From Clostridium_AW sp040797845 (GTDB lineage Bacteria > Bacillota > Clostridia > Clostridiales > Clostridiaceae), in NCBI GenBank assembly GCA_040797845.1, contig JBFNFA010000002.1, forward strand, positions 124,001-188,000: DNA of 64,000 nucleotides, read 5' to 3'. Shown in pieces: positions 17,270 through 26,691 of the stretch; positions within the stretch are counted from its first letter, which is position 1, and every line of letters starts with the position of its first letter. Both the position numbers and the translations under genes were made by a program. The notes under the pieces were generated by a model. The model saw only the letters and a program-made list of their open reading frames with translations. It made no database searches and had not been told where the DNA came from.

Positions 17270-18172
17270 TTATTCAAGAATTCCAAATTCATATCCACTA
17301 TCTCTAAGATAATCAATTATTTCTTGCAATGCTTGTACAGTTGTTTGTTTTGCTGGAGCATCGTGCATTAATACATACAATTTATCTTGTCCTAATGCTG
17401 TTTCTTTCAGTCTAGCTACTAACTTATCTTTTGGTACATTCTGAGCTTCTGCATCTCCATTTAAAGCATTCCAATCTACTGAAACATACCCCGCATCTTT
17501 TACTGCCTTTATAAAATCATGTCTTCCAAAGGAGCCGCCTGGAAATCTTATTACCTTTGAATTATATTCTCCTAATACCCCTCTTATGGTCTCCTCGTTC
17601 TTTTTAATATCAGCTAAAAAGTTTGACGTACTTGCATATAACTTTTTATAGTCATGACTATAACTATGATTTGCTATAGCATGTCCTTCATCTTTAGCCC
17701 TTTTTAATATCTCTGGATTTTGTTCCACCATATATCCTAATACAAAGAAAGTAGCTTTTACATCATTTTCTTTAAGTATATCTAATATTTGTGGAGTTAC
17801 TTTAGCACTTGGCCCATCGTCAAAAGTTAGATAAGCTATCTTTTTATTTTCAGGAACCTTTTCTTTTCCGCTATTATCTTTATTTCCTTCTCCCTTATCT
17901 ACTCCGCCATCAGTTTTTTTATCTTCCTCCTTCTTTGCGTCATCCTTAGGAGGCTCTTCTTTAGTTTTATCTGACTGATCTTTATTTGACTTATCTTCCT
18001 TGTCTGTTGATGATTTGTCGCCTTCTTTTACAGCTAAGGCAGTGGTTGAGTTTTTATGATTAAAAATCTTTATTCCCGTCCATGCCGAAATTGAGAATAA
18101 CATTACTAAAAATGTTAAGATTCCTATTCTCCTTAAAACTCTGCTTTTTCTTTTTCTTCTTTTTCTACCCAT
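17270..18172 (-). CDS. Membrane-anchored polysaccharide deacetylase (NodB family, CE4)
   Basis: 300 residues: a basic start, one transmembrane helix (about 15-35), a very charged Lys/Asp/Glu-rich linker (about 47-108) and a NodB domain. CE4 motifs are present: LTFDDGPS (catalytic Asp and metal Asp), NHSYSHD (metal His pair), RFPGGSFGR (motif 3 Arg) and LMHD (catalytic His). The family removes N-acetyl groups from peptidoglycan or related glycans outside the membrane, giving lysozyme resistance or marking cortex and wall. Monocistronic; the ATG follows GGGGGATG. Confidence 0.88.
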   Translation of the reverse strand: MGRKRRKRKSRVLRRIGILTFLVMLFSISAWTGIKIFNHKNSTTALAVKEGDKSSTDKEDKSNKDQSDKTKEEPPKDDAKKEEDKKTDGGVDKGEGNKDNSGKEKVPENKKIAYLTFDDGPSAKVTPQILDILKENDVKATFFVLGYMVEQNPEILKRAKDEGHAIANHSYSHDYKKLYASTSNFLADIKKNEETIRGVLGEYNSKVIRFPGGSFGRHDFIKAVKDAGYVSVDWNALNGDAEAQNVPKDKLVARLKETALGQDKLYVLMHDAPAKQTTVQALQEIIDYLRDSGYEFGILE

Positions 18173-18393
18173 ATGTCATCCCCCTCTATCCAGTTGATAA
18201 TTAATGATTGTCAACTAGAGCTATCCTTTACTTCTAACCTACATTAGTTAAAAATAATTATTACTTATTAATATTCTAACATTAAAAATCTATCAATTTG
18301 TAACAATTTGCTTACGATTTACTTATAAATTACTTAAACTTCACATGATTAAAACCTATATTAAAAAATTTTATTTGTTTCTTAATATTAACG

Positions 18394-18975
18394 TTAGCCC
18401 TCTATCCCTCTTTTCTCAATACAAATAAGCTCTGGAGGACTATTCACTTGATTTATAAAGGATAGTTTTACAACATTATATTCCTTTTGGTTTAAAGAGG
18501 AAATAAAATCTAAAACCTCTTCTCTCTCTTTCCCTCCACCTTCATGACCATAATATATAACTAAAATAACAACACCGTTTTTCTCTAGAATATTAAGAGA
18601 TTTTTTTATTCCTTCTATTGTAGTATCTCCCTTTGTTGTAAGCTTGTGATCAGCTCCTGGAAGATACCCTAAATTGAACATAACTAATTTAACTTTTTCT
18701 TTAACATATTTATCTATGTTTTGATGCCCATCTAAAATTAGCTCTACATTTCTCATATCTATATTAATATCATTTAATTTCTTTCTTGTATTTTCTATAG
18801 CCATTTCTTGTATATCAAAAGAATAAATACTTCCTTCCTCCCCTACAAGCTCCCTTAAAAAAATAGTATCATTACCATTCCCCATGGTAGCATCTATAGC
18901 TCTATCTCCATTTCTCAATTTTAATTTACAAATTTCTTTTGCCAAATTAGTTGAATTTGTAAAAAAGTTCTTCAA
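18394..18975 (-). CDS. mnmM: MnmM-like (YtqB) tRNA wobble-uridine methyltransferase
   Basis: 193 residues, a class I SAM methyltransferase of the YtqB/PF06962 family. Motif I is DATMGNGNDTIFL, and the family-specific FNLGYLPGADH is present. In Bacillus, YtqB (MnmM) completes mnm5s2U in tRNA by methylating the aminomethyl group. By family, that is the likely role here. It stands alone, with 200-350 nt gaps on both sides. The start has an AAGGTG ribosome site. Confidence 0.78.
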   Translation of the reverse strand: MKNFFTNSTNLAKEICKLKLRNGDRAIDATMGNGNDTIFLRELVGEEGSIYSFDIQEMAIENTRKKLNDINIDMRNVELILDGHQNIDKYVKEKVKLVMFNLGYLPGADHKLTTKGDTTIEGIKKSLNILEKNGVVILVIYYGHEGGGKEREEVLDFISSLNQKEYNVVKLSFINQVNSPPELICIEKRGIEG

Positions 18976-19072
18976 AATAATTCACCTTCCTAATTGTCTA
19001 CTTATCTAATGCTCTTCCTAAATTATACTACATTATCTAGAAATTAGTTTACAATAAGTAATTATATATTTT

Positions 19073-19109
19073 TTCAAAGTCATTATTTTACTACATACTT
19101 ATCTCTTTT
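19073..19109 (+). repeat. Half copy of a short palindromic repeat
   Basis: Only the right half remains: AAAGTCATTATTTTACTACA then TACTTATCTCTTTT, matching the right arm of type A units. The left arm is absent. The rest of the 18976-19337 gap is AT-rich promoter DNA with no gene that I can see. Confidence 0.6.
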
Positions 19110-19346
19110 GGGTTTATTGTAATTCTAAAATTTTATAACCTTTAAAAGTTTTGTCCCAATTTCACCAAGTCACATAGTTAATAAAAAACATATATTTAAA
19201 TATAAAGTTAAAATAATAGCTTTTAATGGCATACATTGGAATAAATTCCTGCAAAGTTACTGTTACTGTTTTTAAAATTGTAGTAGAATATAAAAGGAAT
19301 TAAAAGTAATTTTATTGAAAAAAATTCAAATAAGAAGGTGCATATT

Positions 19347-20237
19347 TTGATTAAATATGAAGTTCCATTTAACTTTGATTTGAGATTATTAGATTTTCTT
19401 CAGGAAAGTATAGATAAAGATTGGATTGAATTTATATTTCTTCCTCCTTTTAAAGGCGACTCTCCTAATGCAAGAAGCCATACTGAAGGAGTTGAGAAAT
19501 CCTGGGGAACTTATAAAGAACCTGACACTAGAGAAGAATATGATTTTTATATAAAAGAAATTCAGAAAAGAGGATTTAATCCAGGAGTGCTTTTTCAAAA
19601 AGAAGAAGGCCTTCCAATGGATGTAGTAAAGCATTATATAGATCTTAATATAAATACCTTTGTGGTAAATTCAGACAACCTAGCCTCCACATTAAAAAAG
19701 ATTGATTCTAAATATAAAGTTATAGCCTCTATTACCAAAACCTTAAGCGCTAAAGATTTATGGGAAAATGATTTGAGTATGTACGATAAAATAGTGCTTC
19801 ATTTTCCTTTTAATAGAGCTATATCAAGATTAAAAGAGCTTCCTCCTTATTATAAGTACAGTATATTAGCAAATTCCTATTGTCTATATAATTGCGCTGT
19901 AGCAAAAGAACATTGGAATAGTACTCCAGAAAATTCTCACTCTATAAAATGTTTTAAGGGTGACAGAAAAGAAGATCTTATTTATATACCTCCGGAATAT
20001 ATAAAACTTTTCCAACCTTATGTAGATAGTTTTAAGATTCAAGGAAGGGAATACCCTACTAGCATACTGCAAGAGGAAATATACTGCTATTATAAAAATT
20101 TGCATAACCCTATGGCAGGAGCAATTTACAATAGGCTTACCCCTTTTAATGTGGATGAATATTTTAATAAAGGAAAGGATTTAGAGTTTGTAAAATATAC
20201 TCCTAATAATCTTCCTAATATGCCTACTAGTGCTTAA
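19347..20237 (+). CDS. U32-peptidase-like TIM-barrel protein
   Basis: About 296 residues from a TTG at 19347, which sits 6 nt after AGAAGGTG. An in-frame GTG at 19338 is inside that ribosome site. The C-terminal half resembles the U32 family (YdcP/UbiU-UbiV type): NSYCLYNC, a later KCF, and YIPPEYIKLFQPYVDSFKIQ with GRE, echoing the usual 'C..C ... FKI-x-GR' block. U32-like proteins often hold a 4Fe-4S cluster and modify RNA or quinones, rather than acting as peptidases. Only three of the usual four Cys are obvious. The assignment is tentative and the substrate unknown. Confidence 0.5.
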   Translation: MIKYEVPFNFDLRLLDFLQESIDKDWIEFIFLPPFKGDSPNARSHTEGVEKSWGTYKEPDTREEYDFYIKEIQKRGFNPGVLFQKEEGLPMDVVKHYIDLNINTFVVNSDNLASTLKKIDSKYKVIASITKTLSAKDLWENDLSMYDKIVLHFPFNRAISRLKELPPYYKYSILANSYCLYNCAVAKEHWNSTPENSHSIKCFKGDRKEDLIYIPPEYIKLFQPYVDSFKIQGREYPTSILQEEIYCYYKNLHNPMAGAIYNRLTPFNVDEYFNKGKDLEFVKYTPNNLPNMPTSA

Positions 20238-20264
20238 AGACTTCTTAGATAATTTTTCAAGCAA

Positions 20265-20300
20265 AAAGCTGTTGGTAATTTATATTTATCAACAGCCTTT
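20265..20300. terminator. Bidirectional terminator
   Basis: AAAGCTGTTG pairs with CAACAGCCTTT around an AT-rich loop, between convergent genes, with a T run on the plus strand. Confidence 0.7.
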
Positions 20301-20314
20301 TATTTTTTATTTTT

Positions 20315-21313
20315 CTAAATCTGAGTAAGCCTTAACTTCTTTCTCAATTGTACATAAGCTATATAGTTGTATTCCCAACTGTTCAAAAATTCCACTGCAC
20401 AATTTTCACCTGACAAATAGAGCTCTTGTATTTCTTCATCTGATATTTTAAAATCAGTAGCTTTCACACCTAAGCTATTTATATCTATAGTCCTTAAGTT
20501 ATCCATCCTCGTTACTTCTAAGTTTATATCATTTTTTAAAACCGTCTCAACTAAGGCAGAAAAGTAATTAAAAATATTAGTTATTTTATGATTCTTACCT
20601 GCTTTTTCAAAATCTAAAAGCCTAAATCCTATAGTTGGCCATTCTGGATCACCTTCTGTATCAAATAACCATACTGGAAAATTACTCATTACACCACCGT
20701 CTACTATATAATATTTTCCTCTATAGTCTTTAAGTGTTACAGGTTCAAAATACATAGGGATAGATATGCTCATCCTCACAGCTAAGCTTACATCCAACTC
20801 ATTTGGATCTATCCCATAGTATTCAATATCTTCTGGTAGAATCAATATCCTTCCCCTGGTTAAATCCGTGGCTATTATGTGAAGTTTATATTTTCTTTTA
20901 TATTTTGGATTTTTTAAAAGAATTCCTTCTTCTCCATTTATCAATAAATCCTTGAATTTTACTGACTTTCTTTCTCCTAGTTTATCCTTCATTTTTAAAT
21001 AGAGTTTCTCCTCTAGCCATTCTCTTATGTAATCCCCTTTATATAGTCCTTTGTAAAAAGCTAAATTCATAGCTGGTCCCAATCTTCTGTCCATTATTTT
21101 TCTATAATCTAATTCTTCCATCAATACTTTTATATCGTCAGCAGTATATCCTACGGCAAGAAGTGCAGCTACAATAGATCCTGCTGAAGTTCCCGCTATG
21201 TTTCTCCAGTTATAACCACTATCTTCCATAACCTTTAAAGCTCCACAAAAAGCTATACCTTTAACTCCTCCACCTTCGAATACAGCATCTGCAAGCTTAT
21301 TTCTTTTATTCAT
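20315..21313 (-). CDS. Patatin-like phospholipase
   Basis: 332 residues from the ATG at 21313, placed 6 nt after GGGG; the ATG at 21328 has no ribosome site. The catalytic dyad motifs of patatin lipases are clear: oxyanion GGGVKGIAF, nucleophile elbow GTSAGS and DGG with the catalytic Asp (YIVDGGVMSNFP). No signal peptide, so probably cytoplasmic or membrane-associated acyl hydrolase. It may be co-transcribed with the membrane protein gene upstream (gap 92 nt). Confidence 0.88.
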   Translation of the reverse strand: MNKRNKLADAVFEGGGVKGIAFCGALKVMEDSGYNWRNIAGTSAGSIVAALLAVGYTADDIKVLMEELDYRKIMDRRLGPAMNLAFYKGLYKGDYIREWLEEKLYLKMKDKLGERKSVKFKDLLINGEEGILLKNPKYKRKYKLHIIATDLTRGRILILPEDIEYYGIDPNELDVSLAVRMSISIPMYFEPVTLKDYRGKYYIVDGGVMSNFPVWLFDTEGDPEWPTIGFRLLDFEKAGKNHKITNIFNYFSALVETVLKNDINLEVTRMDNLRTIDINSLGVKATDFKISDEEIQELYLSGENCAVEFLNSWEYNYIAYVQLRKKLRLTQI

Positions 21314-21405
21314 ATAATTCCCCTTCATATATCAATTGGTATAATATCAATATATGATATTAGTTATTTAATATTTAATATATGAATGAGATATTTTTTG
21401 TTAAT

Positions 21406-22140
21406 TTAATATATTTCTTCAGATTCTAAAAACGCCATATGACAAAGATTCATTTTGAACATAACTAAAAACGCTTGTATATTAATACTTATGAAAGAAG
21501 CTATCAAATTAACCGTTAAATTGTTTTGCAATAATTTTTTCATTATATATCCTATAATAGAGGTTAATATCACTATGCCTAATAGCTCTAAATAATATTT
21601 TTTACCTATTTTTTTTCCTTCGCTTAAAGCCTGCCCTGCTGAAACATCATAGTAAACCAAATATTCCCCACAAGGTTCGTAGATGATTACAAAGGCTACC
21701 ATTATTATCATTAATAATGGAGTAATCAGTACTAAAGGTCCCATAAGCGCAATAAATACTATTCCTAGTGATAATCCAAATACTATCGCTAATATTAATA
21801 AACTTAATCCTAGATATCTAAAATAATAATGAGAAGCCTCTTTCATAACTTCAGTAAATCTTATTCTTTCTTCCTCTTTAAAAGCTCTTTTACACACAAT
21901 ACCCATAGAACAGTATATTAATGGCCCTAATACTATAGAAACTATAATTAATATTAAGACTGCTATATCTATTCCTCCAGAGAATCCTCCTCCATTTAAT
22001 AAAACATCATATTTATTAGTAATTTGAACATTTTCTTGGCTAATTATATCTGTAATTGCACTAATTAAATAATTTATTAAAATGAATGGTAGCATAAGTA
22101 AATAGTTATCTTTAAATTTTTTTAACGCTGAGTTAAACAT
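21406..22140 (-). CDS. Polytopic membrane protein
   Basis: 244 residues with about six hydrophobic segments. The upstream open frame contains GGGAGG inside codons, so the ATG at 22140, 7 nt after that site, is the likely start. Similar in feel to DUF975/YciC-type membrane proteins (a soluble 'GKKIGKKYYLELLGI' loop before the last helices), but I cannot assign a family firmly. Confidence 0.6.
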   Translation of the reverse strand: MFNSALKKFKDNYLLMLPFILINYLISAITDIISQENVQITNKYDVLLNGGGFSGGIDIAVLILIIVSIVLGPLIYCSMGIVCKRAFKEEERIRFTEVMKEASHYYFRYLGLSLLILAIVFGLSLGIVFIALMGPLVLITPLLMIIMVAFVIIYEPCGEYLVYYDVSAGQALSEGKKIGKKYYLELLGIVILTSIIGYIMKKLLQNNLTVNLIASFISINIQAFLVMFKMNLCHMAFLESEEIY

Positions 22141-22354
22141 ATACATCCCTCCCATATAGTATACTATTTTATCATAGTGTTATGTTACACTTAGGCATCT
22201 GAAATAAAATATTCGTCACATCATTAACTAGTTATTTTATTTTAGATGCCTTATTTTATATTCGACATAAATCTTCTTTACTTTTATCTTCTATTCTCTA
22301 ATTGTATATCCTTCTTTTTCTAATAATTTCATCCTTATAAATTTTTAGAGACTT

Positions 22355-24415
22355 TTATAGATATATATCTGAAAATTCTATGTCTACTTTTTTAATAATA
22401 TTTTCATTTTTGCGAGTATAACCTAGTTTATCACAGGCCTCTTCCATAGCTTTAAACAATGGAAAAACTATGGTTATTTCTGTTCCTTCCCCTTCTTTAC
22501 TTTTTAAAAAAATTTCCCCATTTTGAAGTTCTACAAAGGCCTTAACAATAGATAGTCCTATGCCACTTCCTTCACATCTTCTCGTAAAGGACTTGTCTAC
22601 TTGAGTAAATCTTTCAAATACATTTATTTGTTTTTCCTCTGGTATACCTATACCATCATCTTTTATATTTATAATAATAAAATCTTTATCATTACAATAC
22701 ATTTGAACAATAATATTTCCATTCTCATTGCTATACTTTATTGAGTTTGAAATAAGATTAAGAACTATTCTCTCTATCATATCTGAATCACATTTTACAT
22801 GGGCCTCTTCTATTTCTGTATCAAAAATAATATTTAGATTTTTATTATCCACATAGGGAATTACAAATTCAATTAAACTTTCTACTATTTCTACAATATT
22901 GAAAACACCTAAATTAGGTTTTAAAAAACCAGCATCAATTTTAGTAATATCTATTATATTGTTACTTAATCTTATTAGCCTCAATGAGTTTTGCCTAATA
23001 ATATCATTATATTTTTTTATGCCATCTATATCTTTGTTTTCTATGTATATATCTTCCAGTTGCAAAGCACTATATATTACATTTATAGGTGTTTTTAACT
23101 CATGGGATATGTTGCCAAAGAATTCACTTCTTAAATTATCCCACTTCTCTCTTTCCTGTAACTTAATCCTCATCTCTTCTAATTTTTTTCGTTCAGTAAT
23201 ATCTCTTCCTATTGCTAAATAATATTCTTTATCATCAATAATAATAGATATGGCGGATACCTCTAATGCTATAGATTCTCCATTTCTTTTTATAAATTTT
23301 TCTTCCATGCTATGAATGTATTTCTTATTACTTTTAATCCTTTCTTTTACCTCTTCTTTGCAATCTTGGTGTATTAAAGATAGTATATTTTCACCAATTA
23401 TCTCATTTTTATTGCTTATCTCTAACATTTCTAAGAGAGCTTTATTTGCATAAATTACTTTTTCTTCTTCTCTAATAATCACTGCATCTGGTAGGAATTC
23501 AAAGATCTTTTTATATTTTTCAATATTACTTTGAAGAGAAATTTTTATACTTTCTAACTCAATATTTCTATTGTGTAATTCAATGTTTACATCTTGTAGT
23601 TCTATAGCTTTATTCTTTATTCCATTAAAAAGAAGATTAAGAGGTTCCCTTAAAGAAGACTTTATAATGACATAATATAAACATATGAAAGAAAAAAATT
23701 TAAATGTATGAGCTACCGTACTCCAAATTATTTCTGGCCCATCAGAATGAATCAAAAATAATTGAGATATTATCTTTAAACCTATGGATAAAACTATATA
23801 TTTTTTATATTGTGTATCTATGTTATTACAATTTTTTAGCTTTACTATGGATAAAGTGTAAATAACACATATAATAAGTTGCTTTGCTAATCTAATATTT
23901 TTAATTCCATACTTATAAGAAATAGGTGTAAATAAAAAATCTACCTTAAAGACCAGTATAAATATTATAACAAGGGATAAAGAGTATATAATACTCACCT
24001 TTTTAAAGTTTATCTCTTTTTTAAAATATCTATTTGCAATCAAAAGAGATATTCCCTCTAAATACCTTGCAAAAACCCACAATTCATTTGATTTATATAC
24101 TGAACATTGAGGTATTATGTTCATACCATTATGAGTAATAGCATGAGCTAAATCTAAAGTGCTTACAAAAGCATAGGCTATACCTAAAAATAAAACATAA
24201 TTATTATCTGATATATTATAAATATTTATGACAATTATCATTACAGTATATCCAATGACAACCGTAGATATTTCCATAATAAAATTTGCTAAAAGAGGAT
24301 TAAAAAAACTGATTAGCATAATAACGTATATCATGCTCAAGATCATAAGAATTTTGAAGCTATCAATTGTTCCATTCTTCATATAATCATTAATTATATT
24401 AATAAATTTACTCAT
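22355..24415 (-). CDS. MASE3-PAS sensor histidine kinase
   Basis: 686 residues. An eight-helix N-terminal membrane sensor of MASE3 type (about 15-265, with STLDLAHAITHNGM and ELWVFARYLEG) is followed by a short coiled coil. A PAS domain follows (about 305-415, FEFLPDAVIIREEEKVIYAN). The kinase core has HisKA FGNISHELKTPINVI (phospho-His in the H-box) and HATPase boxes NLISNSIKYS, DDGIGIPEEK and GSGIGLSIVKAF. No response regulator gene is adjacent, so it is an orphan kinase. In clostridia such orphans can feed Spo0A, but nothing in the sequence proves this. Confidence 0.88.
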   Translation of the reverse strand: MSKFINIINDYMKNGTIDSFKILMILSMIYVIMLISFFNPLLANFIMEISTVVIGYTVMIIVINIYNISDNNYVLFLGIAYAFVSTLDLAHAITHNGMNIIPQCSVYKSNELWVFARYLEGISLLIANRYFKKEINFKKVSIIYSLSLVIIFILVFKVDFLFTPISYKYGIKNIRLAKQLIICVIYTLSIVKLKNCNNIDTQYKKYIVLSIGLKIISQLFLIHSDGPEIIWSTVAHTFKFFSFICLYYVIIKSSLREPLNLLFNGIKNKAIELQDVNIELHNRNIELESIKISLQSNIEKYKKIFEFLPDAVIIREEEKVIYANKALLEMLEISNKNEIIGENILSLIHQDCKEEVKERIKSNKKYIHSMEEKFIKRNGESIALEVSAISIIIDDKEYYLAIGRDITERKKLEEMRIKLQEREKWDNLRSEFFGNISHELKTPINVIYSALQLEDIYIENKDIDGIKKYNDIIRQNSLRLIRLSNNIIDITKIDAGFLKPNLGVFNIVEIVESLIEFVIPYVDNKNLNIIFDTEIEEAHVKCDSDMIERIVLNLISNSIKYSNENGNIIVQMYCNDKDFIIINIKDDGIGIPEEKQINVFERFTQVDKSFTRRCEGSGIGLSIVKAFVELQNGEIFLKSKEGEGTEITIVFPLFKAMEEACDKLGYTRKNENIIKKVDIEFSDIYL

Positions 24416-24643
24416 ATAACCACCTCTATATAAAATATGGTATCAATTTTTTTAATCTGTGAAAAGCTACTAATTTAAATTAATTCAAATAAAATAATCT
24501 CTTCTTATAAAAAGTATTCGATAAACATTAAAAAACATAAAGAGATTACTGGATAATCATTTAATAATTTTCAACAACTATATTGCAGTAACATATTTGT
24601 TTTTATTGAATATTATGTAAGTAGCAATATATGGAGGATGTTT

Positions 24644-25486
24644 ATGGACTTTTTCTTTGATCAAGATTTATATAGGAGATGGTCCCCTTGGGAAACTATT
24701 CCCGGCAGAGTAACTTCAGCTTTAGGGGTATCTTCTTGGGCACCAAATAGATTAGATATATTTTCTAGAGGAACTAGAAACGAATTGATCCACAATTGGT
24801 GGGATGGATCCAGGTGGAATCGCTGGGAGGATCTTGGTGGAGTTTTAACCTCAGCTCCAAGCGCTGTTTCTTGGGGACCAAATAGAATTGATGTAGTTGT
24901 AAGAGGTACTGATAATGCTATGTACCACAAATGGTGGGATGGACGTAGTTGGAGTGACTGGGAAAGTCTTGGTGGTAGCCTTACTTCGTCTCCAAGTATA
25001 TGTTCTTGGGCTTCTAATAGACTTGATTGCTTTGTAAGAGGAACGGATAATCAGCTATACCACAAATGGTGGGATGGACGAAACTGGAGTGATTGGGAAG
25101 CCTTAGGTGGAAATTTAACTTCTGCACCTGGCGCTGTTTCTTGGGGGCCTAATAGAATAGATGTTTTTGCTAGAGGAACAAACAACAACTTATTCCATAA
25201 ATGGTGGGATGGACGTAGTTGGAGCAATTGGGAAAATCTTGGCGGAAACTTAACTTCTGCACCTTGTGCTTCATCAAGAAGACCAAATCAAATAGACGTT
25301 TTTGCTAGAGGTGCATTTAATAATTTAATGCACAGAGAGTGGGATGGACGCAGATGGAGTAACTGGAGAAATCTCGGAGGATTTTTAACCTCTGCACCTG
25401 CTTCTGTATCCTGGAACCAAAACAGAATTGATGTTTTTGCTAGAGGAAGGGGCAATTCTGTAATACACAGATTTTTTACACCTTAA
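24644..25486 (+). CDS. PLL/DUF346-type six-repeat beta-propeller lectin
   Basis: About 280 residues made almost entirely of six units of about 47 residues. Each has the pattern TSAPxxxSWxxNRIDVFxRG, then N-x-L/M-x-H-x-W-W-D-G, then W-x-x-W-E-x-L-G-G. This is the DUF346 / Photorhabdus-lectin-like family, whose blades bind sugars such as fucose through aromatic residues. There is no signal peptide or membrane segment. Adjacent units are very similar in DNA as well (CACAAATGGTGGGATGGACG recurs), indicating recent internal duplication. The ATG at 24638 abuts GGAGG, so 24644 is preferred. Divergent from the kinase. Confidence 0.85.
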   Translation: MDFFFDQDLYRRWSPWETIPGRVTSALGVSSWAPNRLDIFSRGTRNELIHNWWDGSRWNRWEDLGGVLTSAPSAVSWGPNRIDVVVRGTDNAMYHKWWDGRSWSDWESLGGSLTSSPSICSWASNRLDCFVRGTDNQLYHKWWDGRNWSDWEALGGNLTSAPGAVSWGPNRIDVFARGTNNNLFHKWWDGRSWSNWENLGGNLTSAPCASSRRPNQIDVFARGAFNNLMHREWDGRRWSNWRNLGGFLTSAPASVSWNQNRIDVFARGRGNSVIHRFFTP

Positions 25487-25493
25487 AATAATT

Positions 25494-25556
25494 GAAAGTT
25501 GAGACTTGAGAATTGAGAGTTATTTATTGACTCTTCCTTTCAGCTCTCAACTTTTA
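25494..25556 (+). terminator. Terminator of the lectin gene
   Basis: AAAGTTGAGA and CTCTCAACTTTT pair around a branched inner stem (GAGAGT/ACTCTT), followed by TATATTTTTG. The remainder of the 25487-25720 gap is AT-rich. Confidence 0.55.
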
Positions 25557-25744
25557 TATTTTTGCACACTTAACCTAAACTTTCTTTGGTCATTTTAAAA
25601 AATATTTTATATTACTTTCACTTCTTAGTAGACCACCTCTTAATTCTTCACTATCAATTTCCAATTTAAATAAATGAATTATAAATAGAAAAACACAAAT
25701 ACTATTATCTATATATTATAATGTTTAGAAAGGATGAGTACATA

Positions 25745-26626
25745 ATGAGTAAAGAATTAGACTTTATAAATAGTTTTCCAAAATCTGTTCTGCCACAACA
25801 TCAAACAAAACATCCAGGATTGGAATCTGATATGAATCCTAAACCTATATTTCAAAACCCTAATTATAAGCCATCAGGTAAATTTAAGGATAAAGTAGCT
25901 CTAATTACTGGTGGAGACAGCGGAATAGGAAGAGCTGTTGCAGTTGCATATGCTCAGGAAGGAGCTAAAATTTCCATAGTATATTATGATGAGCACCAAG
26001 ATGCCGAAGAAACAAAAAAAGTTATTGAGAGTATTGGAGGCCAGTGTTTATTAATCCCTGGAGATATAGCAGATTCTAATTTTTGCAATAATGCTATAAA
26101 CGATACTATAAATAAATTTAGCTCAATAGATATATTAGTTAATAACGCCGCAGTACAATATGTGCAAACGGACTTAGCAAATATTACAGATCAACAGCTA
26201 GAAAAAACCTTTAAAACTAATATATTTAGCATGTTCTACATGGTTAGAGCTTCTCTTCCTCACTTAAAAAATGGTGCTTCAATTATTAATACAGCATCAG
26301 TAACTGCCTATAAAGGAAATGAACTCCTTATTGATTATTCTGCCTCAAAAGGCGCTATAGTAACATTTACTAGATCCTTAGCCCTATCTCTCGCACCTAA
26401 AGGTATTAGAGTAAACGCAGTAGCTCCGGGACCTATTTGGACCCCATTGATACCTTCATCCTTTAATGAAACTGATGTATCTAAATTTGGAAGTAACACA
26501 ACCATGGGGAGACCAGGTCAACCTGTAGAACTGGCAGGAGCGTACCTATTCTTAGCCTCTCCTGAAGCTTCTTATATAACTGGAGAAGTAATACATGTGA
26601 ATGGTGGGGAAATAATTAATGCGTAA
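25745..26626 (+). CDS. SDR-family oxidoreductase (YhdF/YhxC type)
   Basis: 293 residues; the ATG at 25745 follows AAAGGATG, and the upstream ATG has no site. A 40-residue N-terminal extension (FPKSVLPQHQTKHPG) typical of this stress-associated SDR subgroup precedes the Rossmann motif TGGDSGIGR. NNAA, the catalytic YSASKGA (Tyr and Lys) with an upstream Ser, and PGPIWTPL are all present. The family reduces aldehydes or oxidises sugars with NAD(P). The substrate is unknown. Confidence 0.85.
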   Translation: MSKELDFINSFPKSVLPQHQTKHPGLESDMNPKPIFQNPNYKPSGKFKDKVALITGGDSGIGRAVAVAYAQEGAKISIVYYDEHQDAEETKKVIESIGGQCLLIPGDIADSNFCNNAINDTINKFSSIDILVNNAAVQYVQTDLANITDQQLEKTFKTNIFSMFYMVRASLPHLKNGASIINTASVTAYKGNELLIDYSASKGAIVTFTRSLALSLAPKGIRVNAVAPGPIWTPLIPSSFNETDVSKFGSNTTMGRPGQPVELAGAYLFLASPEASYITGEVIHVNGGEIINA

Positions 26627-26653
26627 TGCCTTTGGCATTGCGCATTAATTATT
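26611..26653 (+). terminator. Hairpin overlapping the SDR stop codon
   Basis: A 20-bp stem (AATAATTAATGCGTAATGCC with GGCATTGCGCATTAATTATT, one G-T wobble) around TTT. The left arm includes the TAA stop, so the last codons are constrained by the structure. Confidence 0.65.
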
Positions 26654-26691
26654 AGTTATGATGGAATCTCTCTATTATAAGCTCTTATTGG

